From Nevskiales bacterium (GTDB lineage Bacteria; Pseudomonadota; Gammaproteobacteria; Steroidobacterales; GCA-2729495), in the NCBI GenBank assembly GCA_011526045.1, contig WYBE01000039.1:1-35657 (forward strand): a stretch of DNA of 35,657 bases, read 5' to 3'. Shown here in pieces: positions 16,192 to 23,950 of this stretch. The notes beneath the pieces were generated by a model. The model was not told the DNA's origin, searched no databases, and saw only the letters and a list, made by a program, of their open reading frames with translations. Made by a program: the position numbers and the translations under genes. The first letter of the stretch is position 1; every line of letters starts with the position of its first letter.

Positions 16192-17137
16192 ATCCGCAGT
16201 GTTCTTCTCCGGCGAATTCATCGCGCGCAATACCGCGTTGCGCCACGACGCCGCAGCGCTCGCGCAGGCCTGGGCCGACGCAACCACTCGCTTCCTGCCG
16301 GTATGGGAGGCGCAGCCCCTGATCCGCGACGGGCGCGCGGCGCGGCTCAGCCGCGCGGAGCTCGGCCAACGGCTGCCGCCGCTCACCGGCGCCATCTACC
16401 TCGGGATGGAAACCGGCGGTCACCTGTTCGCCATCGCGCTCGAGGAGCGCGAAGCGCCGCGTGGCGTCGGCGAATTCGGCGGCCTGCGCGATCTCGTCAA
16501 CCGCGTGAGCGCGGCCGATGCCGGCCTGCTGGCCTACGCGCGCGCCATGGTCAACTGGCATCGGCACCACCGTCATTGCGGGGTCTGCGGCGCCGCCACG
16601 CAGGCGGCCGAAGGCGGCTTCGTGCTCGCCTGCAGCAGCGCGGGCTGCGGCCACCGGAGCTTCCCGCGGCTCGATCCGGCCATCATCGTCCTGGTGCACC
16701 GCGACCAGCATTGCCTGCTGGGCCGCCAGCCGAGCTGGCCCACGGATCGTTTCTCGACCATCGCCGGGTTCGCGGAACCGGGCGAAGCGCTGGAGGACGC
16801 GGTGCGGCGCGAGGTCATGGAGGAGACCGACGTGCGGATCACGCAGTGCTGCTATCGGGCGTCGCAGCCCTGGCCCTTTCCCGCATCGCTCATGATCGGC
16901 TTTCACGCCATGGCGACGAGCAGCGACATCCGGCTGAACGACGGTGAGCTGGCCGAGGCGCGCTGGTTCAGCCGCGAAGAACTGGCCGCCGGCGCGGTGG
17001 TGCTGCCGCCGCGCGCCTCGGTCGCCTGGCGTTTGATCGAAGACTGGTTCGATGCAGTGCCGGGCCCGGGACTCGCGCAACTGCATCGTGACGGTGAGTT
17101 TCTGCGCCGCCCGGACCAGCCGCCGGAGGCGCGCTGA
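16184..17137 (+). CDS. nudC: NADH/NAD-cap pyrophosphatase NudC
   Basis: A 317-residue protein from ATG 16184. The zinc ribbon is CGVCG followed by a second Cys pair (LACSSAGCGH). The Nudix box is complete: GFAEPGEALEDAVRREVMEE, then TD, with the catalytic REVMEE core. Downstream SQPWPFPASLMIGFHA is the SQPWPFPxS motif diagnostic of NudC-type NADH diphosphatases. The enzyme hydrolyses NADH to NMNH and AMP and removes NAD caps from RNA in the cytoplasm. The gene overlaps the FlhC-like gene before it (8 bases) and touches the NRDE gene after it (TGATG), so all three share a transcript. Very confident. Confidence 0.95.
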   Translation: MPESAVFFSGEFIARNTALRHDAAALAQAWADATTRFLPVWEAQPLIRDGRAARLSRAELGQRLPPLTGAIYLGMETGGHLFAIALEEREAPRGVGEFGGLRDLVNRVSAADAGLLAYARAMVNWHRHHRHCGVCGAATQAAEGGFVLACSSAGCGHRSFPRLDPAIIVLVHRDQHCLLGRQPSWPTDRFSTIAGFAEPGEALEDAVRREVMEETDVRITQCCYRASQPWPFPASLMIGFHAMATSSDIRLNDGELAEARWFSREELAAGAVVLPPRASVAWRLIEDWFDAVPGPGLAQLHRDGEFLRRPDQPPEAR

Positions 17138-17889
17138 TGTGCCTGGTCGCCATCGCGTGGCGCGCGTCCCCGCTCTACCCGCTCGTGGTCGCCGGCAATC
17201 GCGACGAGTTCCACGATCGTCCCACCGCCGCTGCGGGCTGGTGGGAAAACGCCGGGCACGTGCTCGGCGGGCGCGACCTGGTCGCCGGCGGCAGCTGGCT
17301 CGCGGTGAGCCGGGGCGGGCGCTTCGCCGTGGTCGTCAACGACCCGCGCCGCCCGCCGGGCGCCGGGCACACCAGGAGCCGCGGTGCGCTGGTGCGCGAG
17401 TTCGTCACAGGCGAGACCCCGAGTGGGCGTTTCCTCGATGCCGTAGCGGTGACCGAGGGACACTACGCGGGGTTCAGTCTGGTCGTGGGCACCCGCGTGC
17501 AGTTGCGCGGTTTCCTGACCGCGGGCAGCGGCTCGCCGCATCGCTGGACCTTACCCGTCGGTATATCGGTACTGACCAACGCGCCGCGGGAACGACCGCC
17601 GCCGAAAGCCGGGCTCCTCGAGGCCGGCCTGCGTGCAGCGTTGGGCGCCACCGTACTCGACCGCGAAACGGTGTTCGGGCTGCTCGGCCGGCGCGAACCG
17701 GTCGGTGGCAGCCCCGGGGACGAGCACCCCGCAGCCCGCGCACCGTTCGTGCTCGGCGACCGCTACGGCACCCGCGCCAGCACGCTGCTGCTGATGGATG
17801 CCGAGGGCCGCTGCGTTTTCGAGGAACGCCGCTTCGATGCAGGCGGCGCGCCGGCCGGCAGTTCGCGCGAGGAATTTCTCCTCCGCTGA
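17137..17889 (+). CDS. NRDE/TANGO2 family protein
   Basis: A 250-residue protein starting MCLVAIAW, with Cys2 in the position conserved in the family. The namesake NRDE motif is at residues 21-24 (VAGNRDEFHDRPT), followed by GWWENAGHVLGGRDLVAGGSWLAV and, near 75, the ND/RR turn. The tail RYGTRASTLLLMD is typical. TANGO2 homologues have been linked to haem handling and to Ntn-hydrolase-like folds; the biochemical role of bacterial members is not settled. The ATG shares a base with the nudC stop (TGATG), so translation is coupled. Confidence 0.9.
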   Translation: MCLVAIAWRASPLYPLVVAGNRDEFHDRPTAAAGWWENAGHVLGGRDLVAGGSWLAVSRGGRFAVVVNDPRRPPGAGHTRSRGALVREFVTGETPSGRFLDAVAVTEGHYAGFSLVVGTRVQLRGFLTAGSGSPHRWTLPVGISVLTNAPRERPPPKAGLLEAGLRAALGATVLDRETVFGLLGRREPVGGSPGDEHPAARAPFVLGDRYGTRASTLLLMDAEGRCVFEERRFDAGGAPAGSSREEFLLR

Positions 17890-17913
17890 TGCGCCGTTTG
17901 CCGCGCAGCGCCC

Positions 17914-18684
17914 TCAGTGCGGAGGCGGTGCGCTGGCGCCGGCCGGTGCCGGCTCCGCGCGCGGCGCGGCCGTGCCGGGCAGTGTCGCATGCAGCTCCGC
18001 GCGGGCCGCATGGAAGTCGTTGCGAAACGCTTCGCTGGCAAAAAGCGCCGTGGCGACGGCTACCGCAGCGATGCGCCCGGCCTCGACGTCGGACGGATAA
18101 TGCACGCCGCCGACGACACGATTCATGCCGTAGCGCATGCCGCGCCGGAGCACGATGCTGCGTTGCTCGGGCAGCATTTCGCCGAGCAGGATGGCCCACA
18201 GGTAGCCGCAGGCGGAGTGCCCACTCGGGTACGACGCATTCGCGGGCCGGCGCAGGACGGGCTCGACCGCCTCGCTCGCAACGAAGGGTCGCGGGCGGTC
18301 CCAGTGGCGCTTGGCGGCCGCCGTCAGCGCGCCGGACTCGCGGCAGGCGCGTCGCGCCAGCACGGCAGTCAGCGGCAGCCGGCGGGCCGTGAACTCCGGC
18401 CCCATTACGTCGGCAAAGCGGAACACCGACACCTCCTGGTCCGCTTGCGCCTCGGCCACCTCCGACGCAGTGCGGCCGTGCTGGAGCTCGAGCACGGCCT
18501 GCAGGTCGCGCCTTGCTTCCTCCGACCCGGGGGACGGCGGCGGCGGCAGGTAGCGCTCGAGCGTGACAGCGCCCGGAGGGATGTAGGCCAGCTCCCCGGC
18601 CGCGGCCGCAGTCGCGACCGCCAGCGCCAGCATCAGCGCCGCCGCACCGCATAGCCGCCGATGCACGGACCCGGTTGTCGCCAT
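17914..18684 (-). CDS. PAP2-family class A acid phosphatase, exported
   Basis: A 256-residue protein from ATG 18684 with a signal peptide (RLCGAAALMLALAVATAAAA). The three phosphatase motifs are present: K-x6-RP in KRHWDRPRP, SGH in YPSGHSACGYLW, and R-x5-H-x2-SD in NRVVGGVHYPSDVEAG. The usual Ser before the Arg of motif 3 is Asn here, as in some relatives. The 3-motif spacing and the N-terminal YIPPGAVTLERYLPPPP match periplasmic non-specific acid phosphatases (PhoN type). It should hydrolyse phosphomonoesters in the periplasm. Convergent with the NRDE gene and divergent from argR, whose promoter lies in the shared spacer (18685-18858). Confidence 0.9.
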   Translation of the reverse strand: MATTGSVHRRLCGAAALMLALAVATAAAAGELAYIPPGAVTLERYLPPPPSPGSEEARRDLQAVLELQHGRTASEVAEAQADQEVSVFRFADVMGPEFTARRLPLTAVLARRACRESGALTAAAKRHWDRPRPFVASEAVEPVLRRPANASYPSGHSACGYLWAILLGEMLPEQRSIVLRRGMRYGMNRVVGGVHYPSDVEAGRIAAVAVATALFASEAFRNDFHAARAELHATLPGTAAPRAEPAPAGASAPPPH

Positions 18685-18795
18685 TTCGCTGTCCTTCCGA
18701 TCCTGACTGCGCCCGAACCACCGGCGGAGTTTCGGCTCCCCGACGGGCAAAGCCAAGCCCCGCCGGCAGGGTCCGGAGCATCGCCGAACGGGCGC

Positions 18796-18849
18796 TTGAC
18801 TTCCGGCTGCTCATGAATATTATGCGCATCCTCTTGGCGTTATGTGCAT
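18796..18849 (+). promoter_or_regulatory. argR-operon promoter with ARG-box-like repeats
   Basis: TTGACT (18796-18801) and TATTAT (18818-18823) are separated by 16 bases, a good sigma-70 promoter in otherwise GC-rich DNA. The -10 lies inside an imperfect palindrome at 18813-18829, of the form ATGnnnATnATnnnCAT, which recalls the E. coli ARG box (TGAAT-N4-ATTCA). The 10-mers TTATGCGCAT (18820-18829) and TTATGTGCAT (18840-18849) are spaced 20 bases apart, close to the ~21-base spacing of paired ARG boxes. ArgR with arginine would block RNA polymerase, giving autorepression and control of the operon. The promoter is well supported; the ArgR sites are inferred. Confidence 0.6.
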
Positions 18850-18858
18850 GAGACAGGC

Positions 18859-19323
18859 ATGCCGGTTGCAACCGAAGCGATGCAGAAGCGACAGCGCGCG
18901 ATTCTCGCCATCGTGCGCAACCGCCGTGTTGCGCGCCAGGCGGAACTCGTCCGCCTGCTGCGTGAGCGCGGCATCCGGGCGACGCAGTCGAGCGTCAGTC
19001 GCGACCTGCAGCAACTCGGCATCACCAAGCTCGATACCGGCTACGAGCAACTCGAGCAGCCGGACCCGGAAACCGACCGCGATGCGGCGCTGCTCGCCGA
19101 GTTCGTGCGCGACGTGCGCACGGCCGGGGGCAACCTGACGGTCGTCAAGACCGCCGAGGGCGCGGCGCAGCGGGTGGCCGTGTATCTGGACCGCAGCGGC
19201 TGGTCGGAGATCGTCGGGACGGTATCCGGCGATGACACGATTTTCGTCGCGACCCGGGGGGGCGGCGATCAGCGGCGGCTGGTGGCGCGACTGCGCGCCA
19301 TTTTCTCCGGCCCGGCCGACTAG
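18859..19323 (+). CDS. argR: arginine repressor ArgR
   Basis: A 154-residue protein from ATG 18859; GTG 18844 and ATG 18880 are alternative starts. The N-terminal winged helix runs over residues 8-57, with the recognition helix TQSSVSRDLQQLG matching the conserved SRDL motif. The C-terminal oligomerisation domain includes GNLTVVKTAEGAAQRVA and the arginine-binding GTVSGDDT (120-127), in which the GDD pair contacts the ligand. It is the first gene of the arginine operon and sits directly behind a promoter bearing ARG-box-like sequence, so it most likely represses the whole operon when arginine is plentiful. Identity is very confident. Confidence 0.93.
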   Translation: MPVATEAMQKRQRAILAIVRNRRVARQAELVRLLRERGIRATQSSVSRDLQQLGITKLDTGYEQLEQPDPETDRDAALLAEFVRDVRTAGGNLTVVKTAEGAAQRVAVYLDRSGWSEIVGTVSGDDTIFVATRGGGDQRRLVARLRAIFSGPAD

Positions 19324-19393
19324 CCGCGGGCAGCACGCTCCCGAGAGTGAATTTCGCCACGGGCTTCGGCCCCTTACCCAGGATTCCAGGACG

Positions 19394-20626
19394 ATGAACG
19401 CACCGGACCGCTCTTCACCGATCATCCTCGGCTTTTCCGGAGGACTCGACACCTCCTTCTGTGTCCCGTGGATGAAGGAGCACTACGGCCGCCCGGTCGT
19501 CACGGTGACCATCAACACCGGCGGGATCGACGCCGCCGCCGCCAGGGACCTGGAGGAGCGCGCCCGCACGCTCGGCGCAATCGAGCACGTGCTGGTGGAA
19601 GCACGCGAGATCTTTTTCGACCGGGTGCTGAAGTTCCTCATCTTCGGCAACGTGCGGCGCGGGCACCTGTACCCGCTGTGCGTCGGGGCCGAGCGCGGCG
19701 TGCAGGCAACGCTGCTCGCCGAACTCGCCCGCGAGCGGGGCAGCACCACGGTGGCGCACGGCTGCACGGCGGCCGGCAACGACCAGGTACGTTTCGAGGT
19801 CGCGCTGCGCACGATCAGCCCGGGGCTCGAAGTGCTGGCGCCGGTCCGCGACCAGGCCTTCGTGCGCACCGAGCAGCAGAGTTACCTGGAGCAGCGCGGC
19901 CTGCCCGTGCCGTCGCGTGGCTCCGCCTACTCGATCAACCGGGGTCTCTGGGGCGTGACCATCGGCGGGCGCGAGACGCTCGACTCGCGCGAGTCGATTC
20001 CCGAGAGCGCATGGGTGCTCTCCGCCAATGCCTTCGAGAAGAACCTGAAGGCGGGCCGCCACACCATCGGCTTCACGGCCGGCGTGCCGACCGCGCTCGA
20101 CGGCGAGGCCATGAAACCGGTGGCGCTCATCGAGGCGCTGGAACGGCTGGCCGGGCCCTACGGCATCGGCCGCGGCATCCATGTCGGCGACACGGTGCTC
20201 GGCACCAAGGGTCGGGTAGCGTTCGAGGCGCCGGCCGCCGAGATCCTGCTGGTTGCGCACCGGGAACTCGAGAAGCTCACACTCTCGGGCCCGCAGCAGC
20301 GAGTCAAGGATCAGGTCGCCACGCAGTACGGGGACTTCGTCCACGAAGGCCGCCAGCTCGACCCGGTCTGCCGCGACATCGAGGCATTGCTCACCTCCGC
20401 GCAGCAGCGGGTGACCGGCGAGGTGCGCCTGGTGCTGCGCCCGGGCAACCTGTTCGTCGAAGGCGTCATTTCGCCGCATTCACTGCTGGCCGCCACCAAG
20501 GGCGTGTATGGCGAGAAGGCGGGTGAGTGGACGCCGGCCGACGCGCTCGGCTACTCGCGCATCCTCTCGCTGCCCGGCATCCTGCAAACGCGGGCCGCCG
20601 GCGGCACCGGCGGGGTATCGCGGTGA
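19394..20626 (+). CDS. argG: argininosuccinate synthase
   Basis: A 410-residue protein from ATG 19394 (CCAGGA upstream). The PP-loop is FSGGLDTSFCV near the N-terminus; other landmarks are NTGGIDAAAAR, VAHGCTAAGNDQVRFEVALR, YSINRGLWGVTIGG and IHVGDTVLGTKGRVAFEAPA. It joins citrulline and aspartate using ATP. The FSGGLDTSFC start and general pattern are like the ArgG of Bacteroides and Xanthomonas rather than E. coli, in keeping with the N-acylornithine carbamoyltransferase downstream. Its stop overlaps the GTG start of gene X (GTGA), so gene X is translated with it. The 70 bases after argR show no separate promoter. Confidence 0.95.
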   Translation: MNAPDRSSPIILGFSGGLDTSFCVPWMKEHYGRPVVTVTINTGGIDAAAARDLEERARTLGAIEHVLVEAREIFFDRVLKFLIFGNVRRGHLYPLCVGAERGVQATLLAELARERGSTTVAHGCTAAGNDQVRFEVALRTISPGLEVLAPVRDQAFVRTEQQSYLEQRGLPVPSRGSAYSINRGLWGVTIGGRETLDSRESIPESAWVLSANAFEKNLKAGRHTIGFTAGVPTALDGEAMKPVALIEALERLAGPYGIGRGIHVGDTVLGTKGRVAFEAPAAEILLVAHRELEKLTLSGPQQRVKDQVATQYGDFVHEGRQLDPVCRDIEALLTSAQQRVTGEVRLVLRPGNLFVEGVISPHSLLAATKGVYGEKAGEWTPADALGYSRILSLPGILQTRAAGGTGGVSR

Positions 20627-21690
20627 AAACCGTCATCGCCGACAAGATCGGCTCCGTCGCGCAGCACGCGCACATCACGCGTGAGCTGCGCGTGGGCGCG
20701 GACATTCCCTGCGAGGAGGGGGTGCTGGTCGCCGCGGAGATCCTCAACAACAAGGGCACGTACAACACGCTGGAGCTGACCAGCGGACGGCAGGCCCAGC
20801 TCAAGCGCGGCGACGTCATCGTCGGCGCGCTCGGCCATCGCAAGGCGCTGTTCGGCTACTCCGGGCACCTGCCCGAGAAAGTCGCGCCGGGCGACGTGCT
20901 GCAGGTCCTCAACATGGGCGGCGTGATCGGCGTGTGCGACTCCATCAACGCGAGCTTCGGCGCGCCGTTCGAGGCACGCGTGCTCGGCGCGGTGCTCGAC
21001 TTTCCCTATCTCGGCGAGCGCATCGGCGTGCCGGCGCGCGCCGGCGCCGAAAAGCTCGACCCCGGAGCGCCGCTCGACGTACGCGGCGTGCCGGTCGTGG
21101 CCCTGGCCGGCACCTGCATGAATGCCGGCAAGACGGCGGCCGCCTGCGCGATCGTCAGCCGGCTGCGCCACTTCGATTACACGGTGGACGCCTTCAAATC
21201 CACCGGCGTCGCCCTGCGCCGCGACATCCTCGCGATGGAGGATGCCGGCGCACGCCATACCATGATCTTCACCGACTTCGGCGTGGTCTGCACGACGGCG
21301 GCGACCGGCCCGTCCGTCACCCGGACCATGATGACGCGGCTGGCGGCGGGGCGTCCCGACGTCATCGTGTTCGAGCTCGGTGACGGCATCCTCGGTGCCT
21401 ACGGCGTGGAGGCGATACTGCGCGCGGAGGATATCCGCGCCGCGCTCAGCTGCGTGGTGCTGTCGGCGAACGATCCGGTGGCGGCCTGGGGCGGCGTCGA
21501 ACTGCTGCGCCGGGAGTTCGGCATCGAACCGGCAGTGGTGACCGGGCCGTCGACCGACAACCAGGTCGGGCGTGACATCATCCGCGAGCGCACCGGCGTG
21601 ACGGCCATCAACGCCGTGACCGATGCGGCCGAGCTCGGCGATGCGGTCGTGCGCGCACTCGGGCTCATTCCGCCGGGGCAGCCGTCATGA
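20623..21690 (+). CDS. P-loop protein of unknown function coupled to arginine genes (gene X)
   Basis: A 355-residue protein; start GTG 20623 overlaps the argG stop, while the ATG-initiated longer frame would lie inside argG. Residues 10-120 form an N-terminal domain rich in strands (VGALGHRKALFGYSGHLPEKV, VLQVLNMGGVIGVCDS). From about 155 a P-loop domain follows: VVALAGTCMNAGKTAAA with a variant Walker A (Gly163 to Thr171), AFKSTGVALRRD, a DAGA turn, FTDFG, and a Walker-B-like VIVFELGDGILG (248-258). It recalls the BioD/MobB/DUF1611 group. A DUF1611-related protein, DgcN, is reported to N-acetylate D-glutamate. The stop overlaps argC (ATGA). I infer a role in arginine synthesis, perhaps N-acylation of glutamate; this is unproven. 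Confidence 0.8.
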   Translation: MKTVIADKIGSVAQHAHITRELRVGADIPCEEGVLVAAEILNNKGTYNTLELTSGRQAQLKRGDVIVGALGHRKALFGYSGHLPEKVAPGDVLQVLNMGGVIGVCDSINASFGAPFEARVLGAVLDFPYLGERIGVPARAGAEKLDPGAPLDVRGVPVVALAGTCMNAGKTAAACAIVSRLRHFDYTVDAFKSTGVALRRDILAMEDAGARHTMIFTDFGVVCTTAATGPSVTRTMMTRLAAGRPDVIVFELGDGILGAYGVEAILRAEDIRAALSCVVLSANDPVAAWGGVELLRREFGIEPAVVTGPSTDNQVGRDIIRERTGVTAINAVTDAAELGDAVVRALGLIPPGQPS

Positions 21691-22745
21691 ACGGCGCCGT
21701 GCCCACCGTGATCGTCGGCGGCAGCGGCTACGTCGCGGGCGAGTTGCTGCGCCTCGTGCTCGACCATCCGCAGCTCGAGCTTGCGGGCATCCTCTCGGAA
21801 AGCCAGGCGGGCAAGCCGCTTGCCTCGGCCTTCCCGCACTTGCGCGCGAGGCTTGGCGGGCTCAGGTTCCAGTCCCGCGAATCGTTCCTGGAGCTGTTCG
21901 GGCCGGGGCGGCTCGCGCTGCTCTCCGCCGCACCGCACGGCGCAAGCGCCGCGTTGCTCGCCTCTTTTATCAGCTGGGCGCGGGAACGCGGCACGGATCT
22001 CACCGTGGTGGACTGCTCGGCGGACTTCCGGTTTGCGACCGCGGGCGCCTACGAGGCGGTCTACCGGCATGCGCACGGCGCCCCGGATCTGCTGGCATCG
22101 TTCGCCTGCGCGCTGCCGGAGCATCTGCCGGCAACGGACCGCCCGCATATCGCGCACCCGGGCTGCTTCGCGACCGCGATGCTGCTTGCCGCAGTGCCGT
22201 TGCTCGAACTCGACCTCAGCGAGCCCGAGTTCTTCGCCGCCGGCGTGACCGGCAGCACCGGGGCGGGCCGCTCGCCGATCGCCACCACGCATCACCCGGA
22301 GCGCCACGCAAACCTGTTCGCCTACCAGCCGCTCGGCCACCGGCATGCGCCCGAGGTGGCTGGCATCTGCGAGCAGCTGACCGGCACGCGCCCGCAATTA
22401 CATTTCGTTCCGCAGTCGGGGCCCTTCGCACGCGGCATCCACATGACGCTCCAGGCCCGGCTGCGCCAGCCGCTCGGGGCCGATGCGCTGCGTGATGCAT
22501 TGCGGACGTTCTATGCCGCCGGGGAGTTCGTCACGGTGGTAGATGGCATGCCGCGCCTGAAGGACGTCGTCGGCAGCAACTACAGTGAGATCGGCGTTGC
22601 CGTCGACGGCGGCAGCGTTGCGGTCATGGTGGTCGAGGACAACCTGGTCAAAGGTGCCGCCGGCGGCGCGCTGCAGTGGCTCAATCGCAAGCTCGGGTTC
22701 GCGGAGAACGCGGGCCTCACCGCGCCGGCCGCGGGCTGGGTGTAG
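21687..22745 (+). CDS. argC: N-acyl-gamma-glutamyl-phosphate reductase
   Basis: A 352-residue enzyme. The NADP-binding turn is VGGSGYVAGELLRL at the N-terminus; DCSADFRF, the nucleophile Cys in HPGCFAT, GVTGSTGAGRSP, GPFARGIHMTL and the terminal DNLVKGAAGGALQ follow. It reduces the acylglutamyl phosphate made by ArgB. The TGSTGAG form and the YQPLGHRHAPEV stretch resemble, from memory, the Bacteroides ArgC rather than the enteric SGxSGAG type, which fits the other enzymes of this operon. Start overlaps the stop of gene X (ATGA). Acyl specificity (acetyl or succinyl) cannot be read from the sequence. Confidence 0.93.
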   Translation: MNGAVPTVIVGGSGYVAGELLRLVLDHPQLELAGILSESQAGKPLASAFPHLRARLGGLRFQSRESFLELFGPGRLALLSAAPHGASAALLASFISWARERGTDLTVVDCSADFRFATAGAYEAVYRHAHGAPDLLASFACALPEHLPATDRPHIAHPGCFATAMLLAAVPLLELDLSEPEFFAAGVTGSTGAGRSPIATTHHPERHANLFAYQPLGHRHAPEVAGICEQLTGTRPQLHFVPQSGPFARGIHMTLQARLRQPLGADALRDALRTFYAAGEFVTVVDGMPRLKDVVGSNYSEIGVAVDGGSVAVMVVEDNLVKGAAGGALQWLNRKLGFAENAGLTAPAAGWV

Positions 22746-22749
22746 CGCC

Positions 22750-23904
22750 ATGACACCGGAAAATGCCACCACGAGCCACCTGCTCGACGTCTACCCCTAC
22801 CTGCCCTTCCGGCCGGTCACCGGCGAAGGCGTGTACCTCAGCGACGGCAGCCGGCGCGTCATCGACTTCTATGGCGGGCACGCCGTGGCCGGGCTCGGCT
22901 ACGGCCATCCAGACATCCTGCGCACCATCGAGAGCCAGGCGCGAGCGCTGTTTTTCCAGAGCAATGCGGTTGCCCTCGAGGTGCGCGAAGAAGCGGCACG
23001 CAGGCTGGCGGCCTTCGCGCCGCCGGGCCTCGATCGCGTCTTCTTCAGCAACAGCGGCGCCGAAGCGAACGAGAATGCCCTGCGGATCGCCTGCCGGCTC
23101 ACCGGCCGGTCGAGGGTTCTCGCGGTCGAGCACGGCTTTCACGGCCGCACCGCCGCAGCCGCCGCGGTGACCTGGTCGGCCGCCGGCAAGTGGTACGGCT
23201 TCCCGCGTACGCCATTCGATGTCGGGTTCATTCCGCGCAATGACCTGGTCGGGGCCACACGCATGATCGACGACACCGTGGCCGCGGTGATCCTCGAACC
23301 CGTCCAGGGGCAGGCGGGAGCGGTAGCGCTCGACCCGCAGTTCATCCAGAGCATTTCCGCAAGCTGCCGGGCGCACGGCGCCCTGCTGATCATCGACGAG
23401 ATCCAGAGCGGCATGGGACGCTGCGGGGCGCCGTTCGCCATCGAGCTTTCCGGCAGCGAGGTGGCGCCCGACATGCTCACCGTCGCGAAATCGCTGGGCG
23501 CGGGCTTTCCCTGCGGCGCGCTGCTGCTGCGCCCATCGATCGCCGGGCAGTTGAAACACGGCGACCTTGGGACGACCTTCGGCGGCGGACCGATCGCGAG
23601 CGCGCTGATCTCCACCGTGATCGAGGTGATCGAACGTGATCGCCTGATCGAGAACGTGCGCACGCTGTCGCGGGAGATTCTCGCGGCGATGCCGCTCGGG
23701 CCGGTCGAAAGCGCGCAGGGCGCGGGCTTCCTGCTCGGGCTGCGCTGCCGGCGCAGCGCGCGGGAGATGCTCGGGTTACTGCTCGACCGCGGGATCCTGG
23801 TCGGGACCAGCGCGGATCCGGCGGTCATCCGGCTGCTGCCACCGCTGATCCTCGAACGGCATCACGTGCACGAACTGCTCAACGCGCTCGCGGACATCGG
23901 CTGA
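22750..23904 (+). CDS. argD: N-acylornithine aminotransferase
   Basis: A 384-residue class III PLP aminotransferase from ATG 22750, four bases after argC. Landmarks are IDFYGGHAVAGLGYGHP, the phosphate-binding FFSNSGAEANENA, Asp216-Glu217 in IIDEIQSGMGR, the PLP Lys247 in TVAKSLGAGFP, and LGTTFGGGPIA. The protein is close in pattern to Bacteroides ArgD (YGGHAV, SNSV, TTFGGN, RLLPPL). It transfers the amino group from glutamate to the acylglutamate semialdehyde to make N-acylornithine, the substrate of the next enzyme. A 46-base gap separates it from the carbamoyltransferase gene. Confidence 0.92.
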   Translation: MTPENATTSHLLDVYPYLPFRPVTGEGVYLSDGSRRVIDFYGGHAVAGLGYGHPDILRTIESQARALFFQSNAVALEVREEAARRLAAFAPPGLDRVFFSNSGAEANENALRIACRLTGRSRVLAVEHGFHGRTAAAAAVTWSAAGKWYGFPRTPFDVGFIPRNDLVGATRMIDDTVAAVILEPVQGQAGAVALDPQFIQSISASCRAHGALLIIDEIQSGMGRCGAPFAIELSGSEVAPDMLTVAKSLGAGFPCGALLLRPSIAGQLKHGDLGTTFGGGPIASALISTVIEVIERDRLIENVRTLSREILAAMPLGPVESAQGAGFLLGLRCRRSAREMLGLLLDRGILVGTSADPAVIRLLPPLILERHHVHELLNALADIG

Positions 23905-23950
23905 TGCGGGCGTCGGACCGGACCGGAATCGCATATACAAGGAACATGTC

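Noticed and set aside
17474..18871. 465-codon minus-strand frame covering the phosphatase gene region
   Set aside because: The PAP2 motifs lie in another frame (17914-18684), and the longer frame runs through the NRDE gene and the argR promoter with Arg-rich sequence.
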